Origin: [Phialemoniopsis] sp. UDSM-2020
Taxonomy: Eukaryota; Ascomycota; Sordariomycetes; Thyridiales; Thyridiaceae
Assembly (NCBI GenBank): GCA_018873225.1
Contig: JAEILZ010000002.1
Span: 1,736,001-1,800,000, forward strand
Length of the DNA stretch: 64,000 bases
Direction of reading: 5' to 3'
Made by a program: the position numbers and the translations under genes
Shown here: positions 44,957-55,951 of the stretch, piece by piece
How positions within the stretch are numbered: position 1 is the first letter of the stretch
How the letters are laid out: every line of letters starts with the position of its first letter
The notes under the pieces: generated by a model
Told to the model about the DNA's origin: nothing
The model's input: the letters and a program-made list of their open reading frames with translations, nothing else
Database searches by the model: none

Positions 44957-47900
44957 AGCTCCAAGATTATCCTGTTGACGAGTTGATGAGGTGTTCGGGG
45001 GCTGTTGCGGTTTCATGATGGGTTGGGGTTGATTGGGAGTGGTGTTTCTATGGTGCGCAAAAAGAGACTTTTATTAATAGACGACTGATAGATCAGACGA
45101 GACTGCCCGAACGAACGAGGTTCGATGGTACAATACATCAAGAATAAAACTACAAATCAAGTATATATTACAACTCTCTTGCTTCTTTCTACTCGGAAGT
45201 AGTCCCTCGTACATGAACTCGAGGGCTAACCACCAAGCTATCTATCGAGACTGCGAGAGTAGCCGACGAAAGAACCCAAGTATCGGGTAATATCGCATCA
45301 GATAAGAACCAGGATACCCCACAGAATTTTAAAGAACAAGTACCTAGGCCAAGCACTTTCTCTCGAAGAAATCACGAGACCATAGTTAGTCATTCCAAGA
45401 CTGCCCATAGGGCTGAAGGGGCCGACCCGGCTGGGACGGACAAGACCGTCCGATCTGCGCCAAGTGCGCTATTCCTGAGCATCGAGAAGTGGCAGGCAAG
45501 GGATGCAGGCAACAGCACGGTCTAGACCACTCCTTGAAGATGCGGATGGGTTTTGTGAAATTGCCCATGTTGAAGAAAAGCAAACTACGCCAAATGCCTG
45601 ATGTGGTCTTACAAATTCCCATCTGCGTAGCGCCAAGGCGTTCCCGAAGACGGCACGCCGGCAACAAGGGGGAGGGATCATCTAGAGAGTGGAGGCTTGT
45701 GCCTCGAGTCGCAAGCACGGCTGAGCTACAGAAGGCTGAATGAATTTCTACCCTGCTCCTGGCGCGAAGCTACTGCATGGATAGGGCGACGGGTGAGGCT
45801 CTAGGAGGCAGGAGTGCACCCTGGTGGTTTGTTCTGTTGAAGAAGTCAAGGGTGTGCGTGTATGGATGGTCGAGCTTCAAGATCATGCTAACGCTACGGA
45901 ACGACCCCGAGGTGTGTGCCAGAAGGGAGTCTTTTGGTGATGCACGCTGAAGGTAATATCAAATTATTCAAACATGGGCCACAGGAATGGAGCCTTTGAT
46001 GAACTGGTGCGCCGGGCTGGCAAGATCCGAAGACGCTATCTCGCGACTATCTAGATAGTCAGACCGTGGTCGACTCACAAGGGGCCTCGCTGGACCACGT
46101 GAGGTGCCTGCCGATGCCGCTAGAGCTGCATGGTGAAGGAGATCGGGAGCCTGCCGTGGAGTCAAGGGTGGCGTACCCGGTAGGCTCGGCCGTCTGGGAT
46201 GGCTGGGAGCGCCCGAACAAACACGGGCCGGGATTTCGCCACCCCTTCCTCAGCCAATGCCCAAGGGGAGAGATCTTTTAAACTATCTGGAAACAGTTTG
46301 ATATGCAAGTTTGACAGGTCCAGGGATGGCTTAGCCGGCTAGACAGTGCCGTACCGTGGTTTGTGGCAACATCGGCAAGCAAGATCTGTCAAGAACAGCA
46401 GGATAGCGCAAATCGAAGCGCCTGCGAAGATTCTAGACCTCGGAAGTGTTGGACGGAGTGGGGCTCCACAGCTGGCAGGTCGCCTCCGCACCCACCCACC
46501 TGGCCGTACCGGGAAATGTGGGACTGCCGGAACGGAATCCGGGCGACGAGACTGGCTGAGTAGCCAGATACTCGGTGTCTGTGCGCTGCTGGCGGGGAAG
46601 TGGCAAACTGAACAAAAGAGTTTTCCCCCTTGCGATCTGTTTCCGATCAGATATGTCCTACCTATTCAAGAAATGCTCTGCTGCTTGAGTCCCAACACAT
46701 CCCCAAGACTCACAAAACTGGACGGGCCCAAGCCACGCTCGGCCATCTGATTGGCAGAACAAGCGCTGAATCTTGATCGATTATTCAGGCCTCTCTGTGC
46801 GCTTTGTGGAAAAAGTCGAAAATGGCAAGCCAACGTTGCAGACGTTGTCGACGCGTGGAATGATTCGCCACCCACCTTACCGTCCAGCTAATGCATTTTA
46901 CACTTTGCTTCGGGAACTGTTTGTCAAGCTAGCCCACCTCCAACCCTCTCCTTGCAACACTCAATTCGGAGACTACGAAGCAATACCTGACGTAGTAATC
47001 TCGGCGAGCACAGCATGACGGCGTAACGTCCATCACTGACGTGCGGAACATCAAAAGTTGAACGTAGAAAGCCTTGTTCCAACGTCATAAAAGGAGATCT
47101 CAGATAGGCACGGTGCAATCGAGATTGTCAAAATTAGGTTGGGGAGGACGGTGTCGAGACACCGTCACACGGCGTCACAGCCGCTTGTGACGGGGTGGAC
47201 TTGGTGGGCAATCGCCGATTCTTCTTAAGTTCGGCACCAGTACCCTCCCATTCCGTCATGCTGAGGTGAGCTAGCCCGTCAAAGACCGCCCATCACTCTT
47301 TCGCGATCTTCAGGGTCCTGCTTTGTTGGGCAAGAAGGGGAAAATACGGTCGCATTGAATCTCGGATGCATAAGGTGCCTGAGATTGAGACCTTTTCGTA
47401 TTATTTGTCTTTTTATTCCTGTTTCAAATCGGCTGCCGGGGCGGCTTTGTCGATGGTGTGACTGCGACAACCTCTCAGCGTTCTGCTGCAACACAACACG
47501 TGATTCCGGGCATGATCCCCAATCCGGTGCAGTGAACGATTTTTTGTCTATAGTGCATCGCGATCTTTCATCTTGATTGAGCAACCCGAAGAGGCTATTG
47601 ATACCTGCCAAAGAACAGAAAGGCCAGCCTCAGGCGGACCCGGCACGCGCCATGCTGTCAAAAATGCTCATGATCGGCGCGTTTTTCGCATGGGAAGAGG
47701 CTGAAAAGCCAGGGGTCGCTGGCCAGTTCTACGTCATAGGGGACGCATTCCAGACCATTCTCCCGTCCCAACTGGGAAATTCTGGCGCAAATCAAGTTTT
47801 TTGAGCACACGCCCCCCTTTTCGCCCTGTGCTTTTGCTTGTGCGCCAGTGAATGGCCCTAAAATCCTTTACGGAGTACCTGGCTAGAACCACTGCGTATG

Positions 47901-49204
47901 GAGCACTGAACCGGCCTGTCAGAACACAGCATCGCCGGGCCGCTTGGCAATCTCAGATGACACCGATGGGCTCGGCGCGAACAGACAACTCAACCACTTT
48001 GTCTGTGAACTCGAGGGAGCCAGCTTTCCACTCCCTCTCCATCAATATTTTGGTTGGCCATGTGACAGGCCAGGTGCAGGTAAGAAGCAGAGGGGACCCC
48101 CTTTTTAAATGTCTTCTTGCAAGTGTACGCGTGCGGGGGCGGCTGCAAACCGGAGGAAATGCGCCAGCCGGGAAGAGAAAACAGCCAAACAGCTTGCAAA
48201 CCCTGACATGCTCGGCGGGGTAGGGGAGGTGGTACTCCGGTAGGTCACAGCTTGGGCTAGCTGACCCGTCAAGCTAAACCTGCCCTGACAGCTCACTAGA
48301 CGGGTTTTAGCCTGCCGAGCCTCCCCACCAAAACGCTAAATACCAAGGAATTGGTGCTTGCCCTCGTGAAAAAGCAGTCAGCAGGCACGCAGGATATCAA
48401 AGAGCAGGCAGATGCTTCAATCCCTTTGCTGATGGCATGTCAGCATCGGGTGCCCGTTCTAAGTGCCGATTCCTAAGCAAGAAAAGTTGAGCTGTCCAGC
48501 TTGCTTTTCCTCGACCAAGGACGCACAGCCGGTGCGCGACTGTCGCTCGATTGGACGAGTCTGGGACACTTTCAGCTTTTTTGCTGGACTGCATAACAGT
48601 TTCAAACCGTAAGCAGACAGTCGATTGCATCGATTGAACGTTTCGACCCAGACAGGTACCCCATATGCCAATATGCCGGGTCCCGCTGCCTGCGGTCCAG
48701 GGGTCGCGAAGTCGAACCAGGGCCGAAGCCTGCGACAGCTTCGATGACCGCGCAAAAGCTAGATCCGAGTTGACCAGCACGGGTGGTGCCACCACACTAG
48801 GGCGTGTGTCTAGACCAACCAGCACGAGCTGCCAGACCACCCAAGGCTTCGCAGACCCACCATTTCGCTAAGAGCCCGCAGTTTCTCAATTTGTAGCCAG
48901 TCACGAGCCACCAAAGGCCAGCCTGTCACTTCTCCAGGAACGGTGACCCTGGGTGGCCCATGACGTTATAAACGTACCATTTTCTAGAGCCACTCCTCCC
49001 TGCTGTTCCACTCGAGCTCAATCAGAGCCCATTGAGTGCCAAATGAGGCACCCCCGGTCGCGCGTTGTCACGATTGCCTCTCTTCTTCAGGCATTTTGGC
49101 CACTGCACGTCCCACCTGCCAAGCGGCAAAGTGATGCCGGGTCAGAGCCATCAATTTATGTACTCGACTCCTCCCAAAGGTGGTTCTCAACAGGGGCTGT
49201 GGAG

Positions 49205-49384
49205 GATCGATCACCTAGCAGCCTGCGATACGCATGTACATGTGTGCCTGTGCAGTAGGAGCGCAATCGGAATGTATCGATGGTCGCAGGTGAGAATCGA
49301 TTGTTGAATTCAATGTCATGAGCACTTCGAAACAATAGGAAAGGCCAAGTCAATGGTCTAGACTCTCGATCCGCTCTGTCGATG
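49205..49384 (+). promoter_or_regulatory. Candidate distal light-response element / clock box cluster of frq
   Basis: GATCGATC at 49205-49212, ATCGATG and ATCGATT words at about 49276 and 49296, and CGATCC-N7-CGATG at 49367-49384. White Collar Complex sites in Neurospora are built on repeated GATC/CGAT words, and the distal element (C-box) lies upstream of the proximal one, as here. The assignment is by word pattern only. Confidence 0.4.
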
Positions 49385-49813
49385 CGTGCAGGACACGGGA
49401 GACCGCGAGTGCGATGGCAGTGTTTTGGAGAGATCGAAGGAGCAGGAGTACAAAGGGTCACCATCGCCCACCTCTGAAATCTGAAAATTGCACCGCTTGC
49501 CCTGAGCTGCCAGACCTTGCACACACACCTAGTTACAGGGCAACCGAGGGCCGTCCGTCAGACTCGAGGAGGCCTGACCCTGGTGTGGTCGACCTGTGCA
49601 GCATCGAACCCACATTGCCTCAGTTTAGGAGGGGAGTGTGAATGGAGTGATTCTTCGTTTTGGTTGGGGGGGATCGTGTGAAGAAAAGGAAGGAAGAGGA
49701 AGATGGAGTGATGTGGTTCCATAAAGTAGTCTTACACCCACACCCCTCCCCAAATGGAGGCGGGCGCAGAAGGTTAGAAAAATAATAAAAGGTCTAGGCG
49801 GACCCTTATTTTC

Positions 49814-49827
49814 GATCCGGCGCGATC
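49814..49827 (+). promoter_or_regulatory. Candidate proximal light-response element of frq
   Basis: GATCC at 49814-49818, a 4-base spacer, then CGATC at 49823-49827. This fits the Neurospora frq LRE description of two repeats GATNC and CGATN with the same N. It lies about 900 bases before the first frq ATG, upstream of the candidate leader intron. Confidence 0.5.
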
Positions 49828-50300
49828 GCTGTCCTCCCCTCCGGGTCCTGGGAATCGGGGCAATCAGCGAGCGATCTGAAGCCCGCCGCACCGTGTTCAC
49901 CACACTCACTCCCCCGGCCATTTTCACTTTTGCCTCTCTTTCTGCTCTGAAACAGAGCAGCCCTTCATCTCGATTGACCCGTTCTACACGCCTCTCGGGT
50001 TTGGCGTCATGTTTGCTCATCCCCACTAGGACTGAGAGGCTTATCACTGATTCCCTACGTTTTTTGCCTTTCCACCACCCTGGGGGATTTCAGTGCTTGA
50101 TATATACACTTTGCTCATACAACCTGCCCACGCATGAAGCAGCATACCAGACATTGAATACACCTTACTATCCAAAAGCTGGACTCTTTACCTTCACCCT
50201 ACTCAATACATTTCCCAGTGTCAAAACAAGAATTTTATCACCCTCGTAACCCCATCCGACCCTAGATCCTGTCACCGGAACCTGCTCCGCTCATAATCAG

Positions 50301-50608
50301 GTGAGTAGTGCCTCTCATTTGTCTCTCAAGATCCCCCAGCCCTGCCGGCCATCGTCGTCCCCCCGGTGCCGCGCCTCTTTTGCAGATGTGTCAGTGGGGA
50401 CGAGATGGGAGCAGAAAGCACGCCACATCTGTCAGATCACCGTTCAGGCTCTCGTATCTCGTCGCACCCTCGAACCCCAATGGTCTGTCGTCTACCACTG
50501 CCTTCCATTGTCGCCGAGATACAATCCTGGCCGCGGCCCTCTCCTCACACACCGCATGACCGAACCAGCATTTATCAGTACTCCGTCTCACATCCTTTCG
50601 CTTCCTAG
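50301..50608 (+). other. Candidate 5'-leader intron of frq
   Basis: A textbook donor, cag|gtgagt, at 50301 and an acceptor-like cttcctag ending at 50608. No strong branch site was found, and other acceptors are possible. Neurospora frq transcripts are spliced in the leader, so this is plausible but unproven. Confidence 0.35.
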
Positions 50609-50692
50609 GTATCCGCGCGAATGACAACGACCTCCCTTCCAACAGGAGCTTCAGCATCGCCCTTTGAAAACCGAGGACTATGCTCTATCTAG
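50556..50692 (+). other. Two overlapping uORFs in the frq leader
   Basis: uORF A is 50556-50624 (22 aa) and uORF B is 50621-50692 (23 aa). The stop of A and the start of B overlap in ATGA at 50621-50624. uORF B ends 42 bases before the frq start codon. If the candidate leader intron is spliced, only B remains. Neurospora frq also has several uORFs. Confidence 0.6.
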
Positions 50693-50734
50693 AGCAAACT
50701 CTTACTCCATCTAAACATCGTTTGCCGATTCATC

Positions 50735-53700
50735 ATGGCAGACCCGCCAAGAGGCTCATCGCCCACCACACAACCGCCGCATTCGGATCGGGGCCACCCT
50801 CTTCCACGGCGAGCGACACCTGAACACTCCGTCACTCTCCGCCACCATAGACTCGCCCGTGATGCGACTATGAAGCCTGCCGGGTCCGGTCTGGGCCCGG
50901 GTCCCGACCATCAAAGCTCACCTCGCAGGAACTCATCTGGCGAGAGTCACGATACCAGCGACGCAAAACATTGGTTTGATCGTTCCAACAAGAATCCAGT
51001 ACAGACCTTTGACCCCAATAACATGGATGGTTAGTTCTTGGTTGTATCTCTGCGTTACTCATCTGCTTCATGCCGGCTGATTCAACCTTCTCTAGTCGAT
51101 CCCCCTTTTTTCCAACAAAAGGAAAGCGGCGAATCGTCGAACGACGAGGTCCGCTATCCCGTCCCCAATAAGCCCGCATCCTATCCATATGCTCCTGGAA
51201 TGCTCGGCCATCCCTCCATTTTCCGCCGCACAACGACACAGAGTAGTAGCGACGACGATTACCGGAGTGTCATCGACGATTTGACCATCGAGAATAAGAA
51301 GTTGAAAGATGAACTGAAGAGATACAAGCAGTTTGGACCTGACCTTATGCGGAGAGACAAACTCTTCGAGATCAAGGTGCATGGGCTTCCTGGTCGCAAG
51401 AAGCGCGAATTGGAAGCCACCCTCCGAGATTTTGCCGCAGGTTTGGAGGGCGAGTCGAGCGTGGCTGCCACCACTCAAAAGAACAAGTCGTCCAAGCATT
51501 CCAAGCGTATACAGTCGTCGCGAGGCTCCTTGTCAAAGCACGCATCGTCTTCGTCCTCCCACTCTCGCCCAGTCGACTCGGCCTATGCATCTGCCTCGAC
51601 TGGACCAAACTCTTCGGGGACGTCTTTGTCTCGACCTTCGATCAGTTCGCGAGCCAGATCATCGGAACAAAAGGTCGAGAATTACCTCGATGACATGCCG
51701 GACGGCCTCTATCCCCAACATCTGTCAATGACAGACCGAGAGAAGAAGAAAGTCGTCGTTAAGAAGCTGGAACAACTCTTCACCGGCAAGATAAGCCCAT
51801 ATCGGGTGGCATCTCGCAACCAGTCAGCACCATCGATGGATGGCGTGCAGACGGGTGCCACAACCTTTGCCGTCCCCGCTAGCCTTGAGGCTTCGAGAGA
51901 AGCTCGCATGCAGCCTGAGGCGAAGAAGACGAAGTCACGCGAGAATATGTCTCGGGAAAATGTATCGGCTTCCAACTCAGGTGGCGATCAATCCGAGTCT
52001 CGCGGCAACGGAAATGGCAATGGCAGCGGTAGTGGCAGCAGGAGTGCCGACAAAAGCGGTGGAGTCAACACCTCGCCTCCTAGCGCGGACCTACCGGAAC
52101 AACGGCCGACGCGGCCCCGCGACCTCGACCCAGATCGGATGCAGGTGCCCTCGGATAATGTGGACTACATCCGGCATTTGGGTCTCGTTCCGCCCGAGCT
52201 TCTCAATGGAACCATAGCTGACCCTGTGGATGTGTCGATGGATGCCGAGGGCTGGGTATACTTGAATCTACTCTCGAACCTCGCTCAACTGCACATTCTG
52301 AACGTCCCTCCATCGTTGATTCGCGAGGCCGTAGGCGAGAAGAGCACGAAGTTTCAGCTATCTCCAGACGGGCGCAAGGTCCGCTGGCGTGGCGGTACAG
52401 ACGGAACCAAATTCAGTAGTGACAGTGCCGGACTCGACTCAATACGCACCTCAACCGATGATGATGATGACGGGTCGGACAAGAATGGAAAACGCAAGCG
52501 ACGCAAGATGGACGGGTCTAGCGACAATGCCACCACCTCAGGAGGTTCCGGGCGCCAGGCTGGTGCCTCTTCTTCGAGGTTTCACTACAAACCCCTATTT
52601 GTCCACCAATCGTCCTCCGAGGAGACGTCACTTGATGAGACAGGGTCGATATCGGAAGAAAACGTGGAAGAGAGCAATATCGGTACCAACTCGCGATGGA
52701 ACTATAGTGGTTCTGGCTCCTCGCCACGCAAGAGGCGTCGGGTAGATGGTGCAATCGTCTACTACAACGGTGCTCCCTTCTGCATCGATCTATCTGGAGA
52801 TCCTACAGGCGGCGAGACAAGCCCGACCACGTACATGACATCAACAGGCCAGCAGGAGTCCGAAGGGTCATACCGGCCAACCACTGTCCGGACAATCTCT
52901 GGCTCCTCCATACCTTACCGGCCACTCACTGATGGGGCGTCGAAGTCTTGCATGGACGTGGACCCGGAAAACGTCCCCGAGCTTACAGCAGACGAGTCGG
53001 ACATGAGTGATATTGACAGTGGCTTCCCTTGGAGCGACGAGTTACACCTACCACACGCGCACCGCATCTTGCCAACGCTAGAACCTTCTGGTGTTGGTCG
53101 CGTTTTCCCCGATGATCATTTCGCTGTTCTCGTCTCTACCCGTCGCCCGCGGTTCCAGGTCAAGGCTGACGGCGTCAATCCACGGCCTACTTTCCATCGT
53201 TATACCTCGGACGGTGCAGCTGACTCCGTGACCGGCCTGATGGCATCTATGTCAACATCCTCCCCACAGCCACCAGGACTTGATAAGGACAGCAACCCCG
53301 TTGTCGATATCGAGTATGTCACTGGCAAGATCCGTCGGTTGAACCCAGTGCCTCTACCGCCTCCCGCGACGTTCTATCCGCCCTTCACATCGACCTCGGA
53401 TTCTGATGATGACAGCGATCTAGACTCTGGGGAAGAGGCCGATGGTGACGAGGAAGTTCTCACTTCGTCAGCTGAAGAGTTGATCTCGCGGAAAGCAAAT
53501 CCTCACAACTCGGATAATACGTATCCTGAAGGCATGGATCTCAGTTCGGCTGACGAGGAAGATGAGATCGGCCCGGAGCATCAAGGCGACAGCGACTCGT
53601 CTGGTCCCAACACGGGACTGGACCAGCTTCGCCCTTCCCTTGTCCGGGCGGATGAGAGTGGAAGTGGTACCAAGAGTGGTGACTTGCTCCCGACTGGCAG

Positions 53701-53761
53701 CTCTGTCGCCACTGCTGGCGGAGAGGAGAGCGGTTACAGTAGTAGTGCGGAGGACAGCTAA
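50735..53761 (+). CDS. frq: Circadian clock protein FREQUENCY (FRQ)
   Basis: Exons 50735-51029 and 51096-53761 give 986 aa (Neurospora FRQ is 989). FRQ is the negative element of the fungal clock: with FRH and CK1 it inhibits the White Collar Complex and is phosphorylated and degraded over the day. Similarity spans the protein: [20 protein letters not shown] (N-term), Met97 in [12 protein letters not shown] (the short-form start), the coiled coil at 154-178 ([20 protein letters not shown]), NLS-like KNGKRKRRK at about 563, the CK1-binding region [20 protein letters not shown] with [14 protein letters not shown] (about 505-545), the FRH-binding region [10 protein letters not shown] and [20 protein letters not shown] (about 593-668), Ser/acidic PEST-like stretches, LPDDHF-like [14 protein letters not shown], and the end [16 protein letters not shown]. 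The 66 bp intron begins 4 bases after the Met97 codon. Confidence 0.97.
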
Positions 53762-54439
53762 GGGAGCTTGCCGTTTTGAGCGGTTCTGTTTTGTTCTTTT
53801 TTCATATTGCAGCGATCTATTGCCTACTTATTTACGGCCCTCAAAAGGCTTTCGGAGGCCATCTAGAGAGGGAAGCTAGCGAGCCATTTGTTTTATTTCT
53901 CTGGTTCGTTGTTTACGAGGCGTTTTATGCAAAGATGGGAATCTCTTTGACGTGGGAGGAGTGTTGGGAAGGAAAGCACAGCACTCACACTGCCTTCATA
54001 CTTTTTTCCTACAGATCCTGATGAAATCAGTCAGAGATTGAGTGATAGATACCCCCCTAAGAAAGACATGAAATTCAAATGATATGACACACAACCTGCC
54101 TCAATATAAAAAAGAGTACTCAATTGTGATATCTGCCCTCTTGTTCAGTGTGTTGTGTAGGTAACTAACTCTGACTTGATTGCTGGTAAACCCCACTGAT
54201 TTCGCCCTTCCCCACCGCCGAAATTCTATCTTCTCTCCACTACGTGAGCCCGCCTTCTTAGCGCTGGGAAGCTTGACAGACCCCCACCATCAACGACGTG
54301 CCTGCAGACAACACTGGGCAGATGCGCCATGATTTGAAGACTTCACAGAGCCTCCTATCATTGTCCTAGGTATTTCTTTGAGGACGCCGCACCAAAATCA
54401 CTGTCCTGGTTGAAGAGGAACAAGCTGCTGCTGCCCACA
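53762..54439. other. Interval between frq and prefoldin 3
   Basis: 678 bases without a gene: the frq 3' region and the prefoldin promoter. In Neurospora an antisense RNA, qrf, starts downstream of frq; no clear light element for such a transcript was found here. Confidence 0.5.
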
Positions 54440-55481
54440 ATGGCCAGCAAAGGCAAAGAGGCTGCTGCTACAAGGTGAGTTGACCGTCATGCTGCGCCCA
54501 TTCTATCTGAGAATCCATGCGACAAACCCCCTTTTGTCTCTTACTTGGAAGCTGACCAGAGCTGGGGCGTCCCCAAACAGCAGCAAGGAGGCACCCACCA
54601 ACCCGCGCGGCATACCGCAGGCGCCCTTTGTCGACAAGGTCGAGGACTATGTCACGAGCCGAGAGGACGTCGAGCCCACGTTGCGGCGCTTTCAGGAGAT
54701 GATCTCGTAAGCGACGACCTACCCTAGCCTTGGGATTGATTGAAATCGGAGATTCATGAAAAGGGAAACTTGGGGGCTGATCTCTTGTCTGCGCGCGACC
54801 AACTTTATAGAAAATACCAGTTCATGGAGGTCAACCTGCAGCGCCGGGTGGGCGGCCTCAAGGACAAGATGCCCGACATCCAAAAGACGCTCGACACGGT
54901 GCGCTTCCTCAAGACGAGGCGGGACCCGGGCAGCGAGCCCATCGAGACGACCTTTGAGCTCAACGACACGCTGTACGCGCGGGCGCAGGTGCCGCCGACG
55001 GACGAGGTGTACCTGTGGTTAGGGGTGAGTGTGACCCCCCTTCTTCCTCCCCCATTTCGTGGTCAGGAGCATTGGCAGAATACACACAGGGCTGCTGGAC
55101 ATATGGTTGTGATAGGCAGTTGGCTGACTGACTGACTGACCCCTGTGCTCTAGGCAAATGTCATGCTGGCGTACCCGATCGACGAGGCGGAGGAGCTGCT
55201 GGACCAGAAGCTCACGGCGGCCAAGACGAGCCACAAGAACTGCGAGGAGGACCTGGATTTCCTGAGGGAGCAAATAACGGTATGTCTCTACTTCTCGATC
55301 CGTTGGCTCTGAATCGATTGGACCCCAGACCAGCTTTACTAACATGTCATGATCCATGAAGACGATGGAGGTCGCCATTGCGAGGGTCTACAACTGGGAT
55401 GTCGTGCAGAAGCGCAAGGAGAAGGGTGAGGAGGATGGCAAGAGCAAAGACAAGGAGAATGGCGGTTCGCCTAACGGCTAA
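54440..55481 (+). CDS. Prefoldin subunit 3 (PAC10/GIM2/VBP1)
   Basis: Five exons, 54440-54474, 54581-54706, 54811-55024, 55154-55279 and 55362-55481, give 206 aa. Prefoldin is a six-subunit cytosolic chaperone that hands unfolded actin and tubulin to the CCT chaperonin; subunit 3 is alpha-type. The sequence shows RGIPQAPFVDKVEDYV, then an N-terminal coiled-coil helix (VEPTLRRFQEMISKYQFMEV and LQRRVGGLKDKMPDIQKTL), a beta-hairpin region (ETTFELNDTLYARAQVPPTD, VYLWLGANVMLAYPIDEAEE) and a C-terminal coiled coil ending YNWDVVQKRKEK. Introns are 106, 104, 129 and 82 bp, longer than elsewhere in the window. An alternative acceptor at 54559 would add seven residues in frame. Cofactor C, also in tubulin folding, lies 13 kb away. 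Confidence 0.92.
55125..55141 (+). repeat. Short GACT repeat inside a prefoldin intron
   Basis: GACTGACTGACTGAC-type run just before the third-intron acceptor of the prefoldin gene. The CTGAC words could also act as branch sites. Confidence 0.7.
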
Positions 55482-55951
55482 GAATTAGGGGACACTACTT
55501 GGTCGAGGCAAAAAGTTCGCCTTCACGTGAAGGGTGAAAGGAGATACACATATAGTCTGATATCCGGACATCCTGTCCATTTGTGCCGAATCTATAATTT
55601 CGGTCCTTCCAGCGCGTACATGTACGAGAGACTTGGTAGTACAGGGTATCAAAAATGGGAACCATGAGAATGTCTGCGGTCAAAATGTGACTTATACGGC
55701 ATTTGTGTGCGATCTTTGCGCGAGACCACCGGGGAGTATTGAGTCTTCGGGGTTCTGTTCGTGAAACGCCAAACTAGGTGATCACACTTCAGGACACAGG
55801 TCTCTATCATCAATGTTGGTCTTTTTTGAGTAGCATAACAGTCACTCCTGCAGCTAGAAACACCATCACGCCGCTCCCTTGACTCCGTCAGGTGAAAGCA
55901 TATGCACCCGAGTAAAACGCTTCGACCCGTCCTTTTTTCTTCACCTTCTTT
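55482..55951. other. Convergent 3' interval between prefoldin 3 and CysRS
   Basis: 470 bases tail to tail; nothing else recognised. Confidence 0.5.

Larger units (their letters stand above)
44957..50734. promoter_or_regulatory. 5.8 kb gene-free block upstream of frq
   Basis: No recognisable gene over 5.8 kb, the longest such gap in the window; the longest open frames are about 140 codons and lack motifs. In Neurospora frq has a long promoter with distal and proximal light-response elements and a long leader with introns and uORFs, so this block most likely holds the same. Candidate elements are listed separately. The far left part contains the iPGM 3' end. Gene-free status is by inspection only; a non-coding RNA would not be seen this way. 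Confidence 0.6.
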
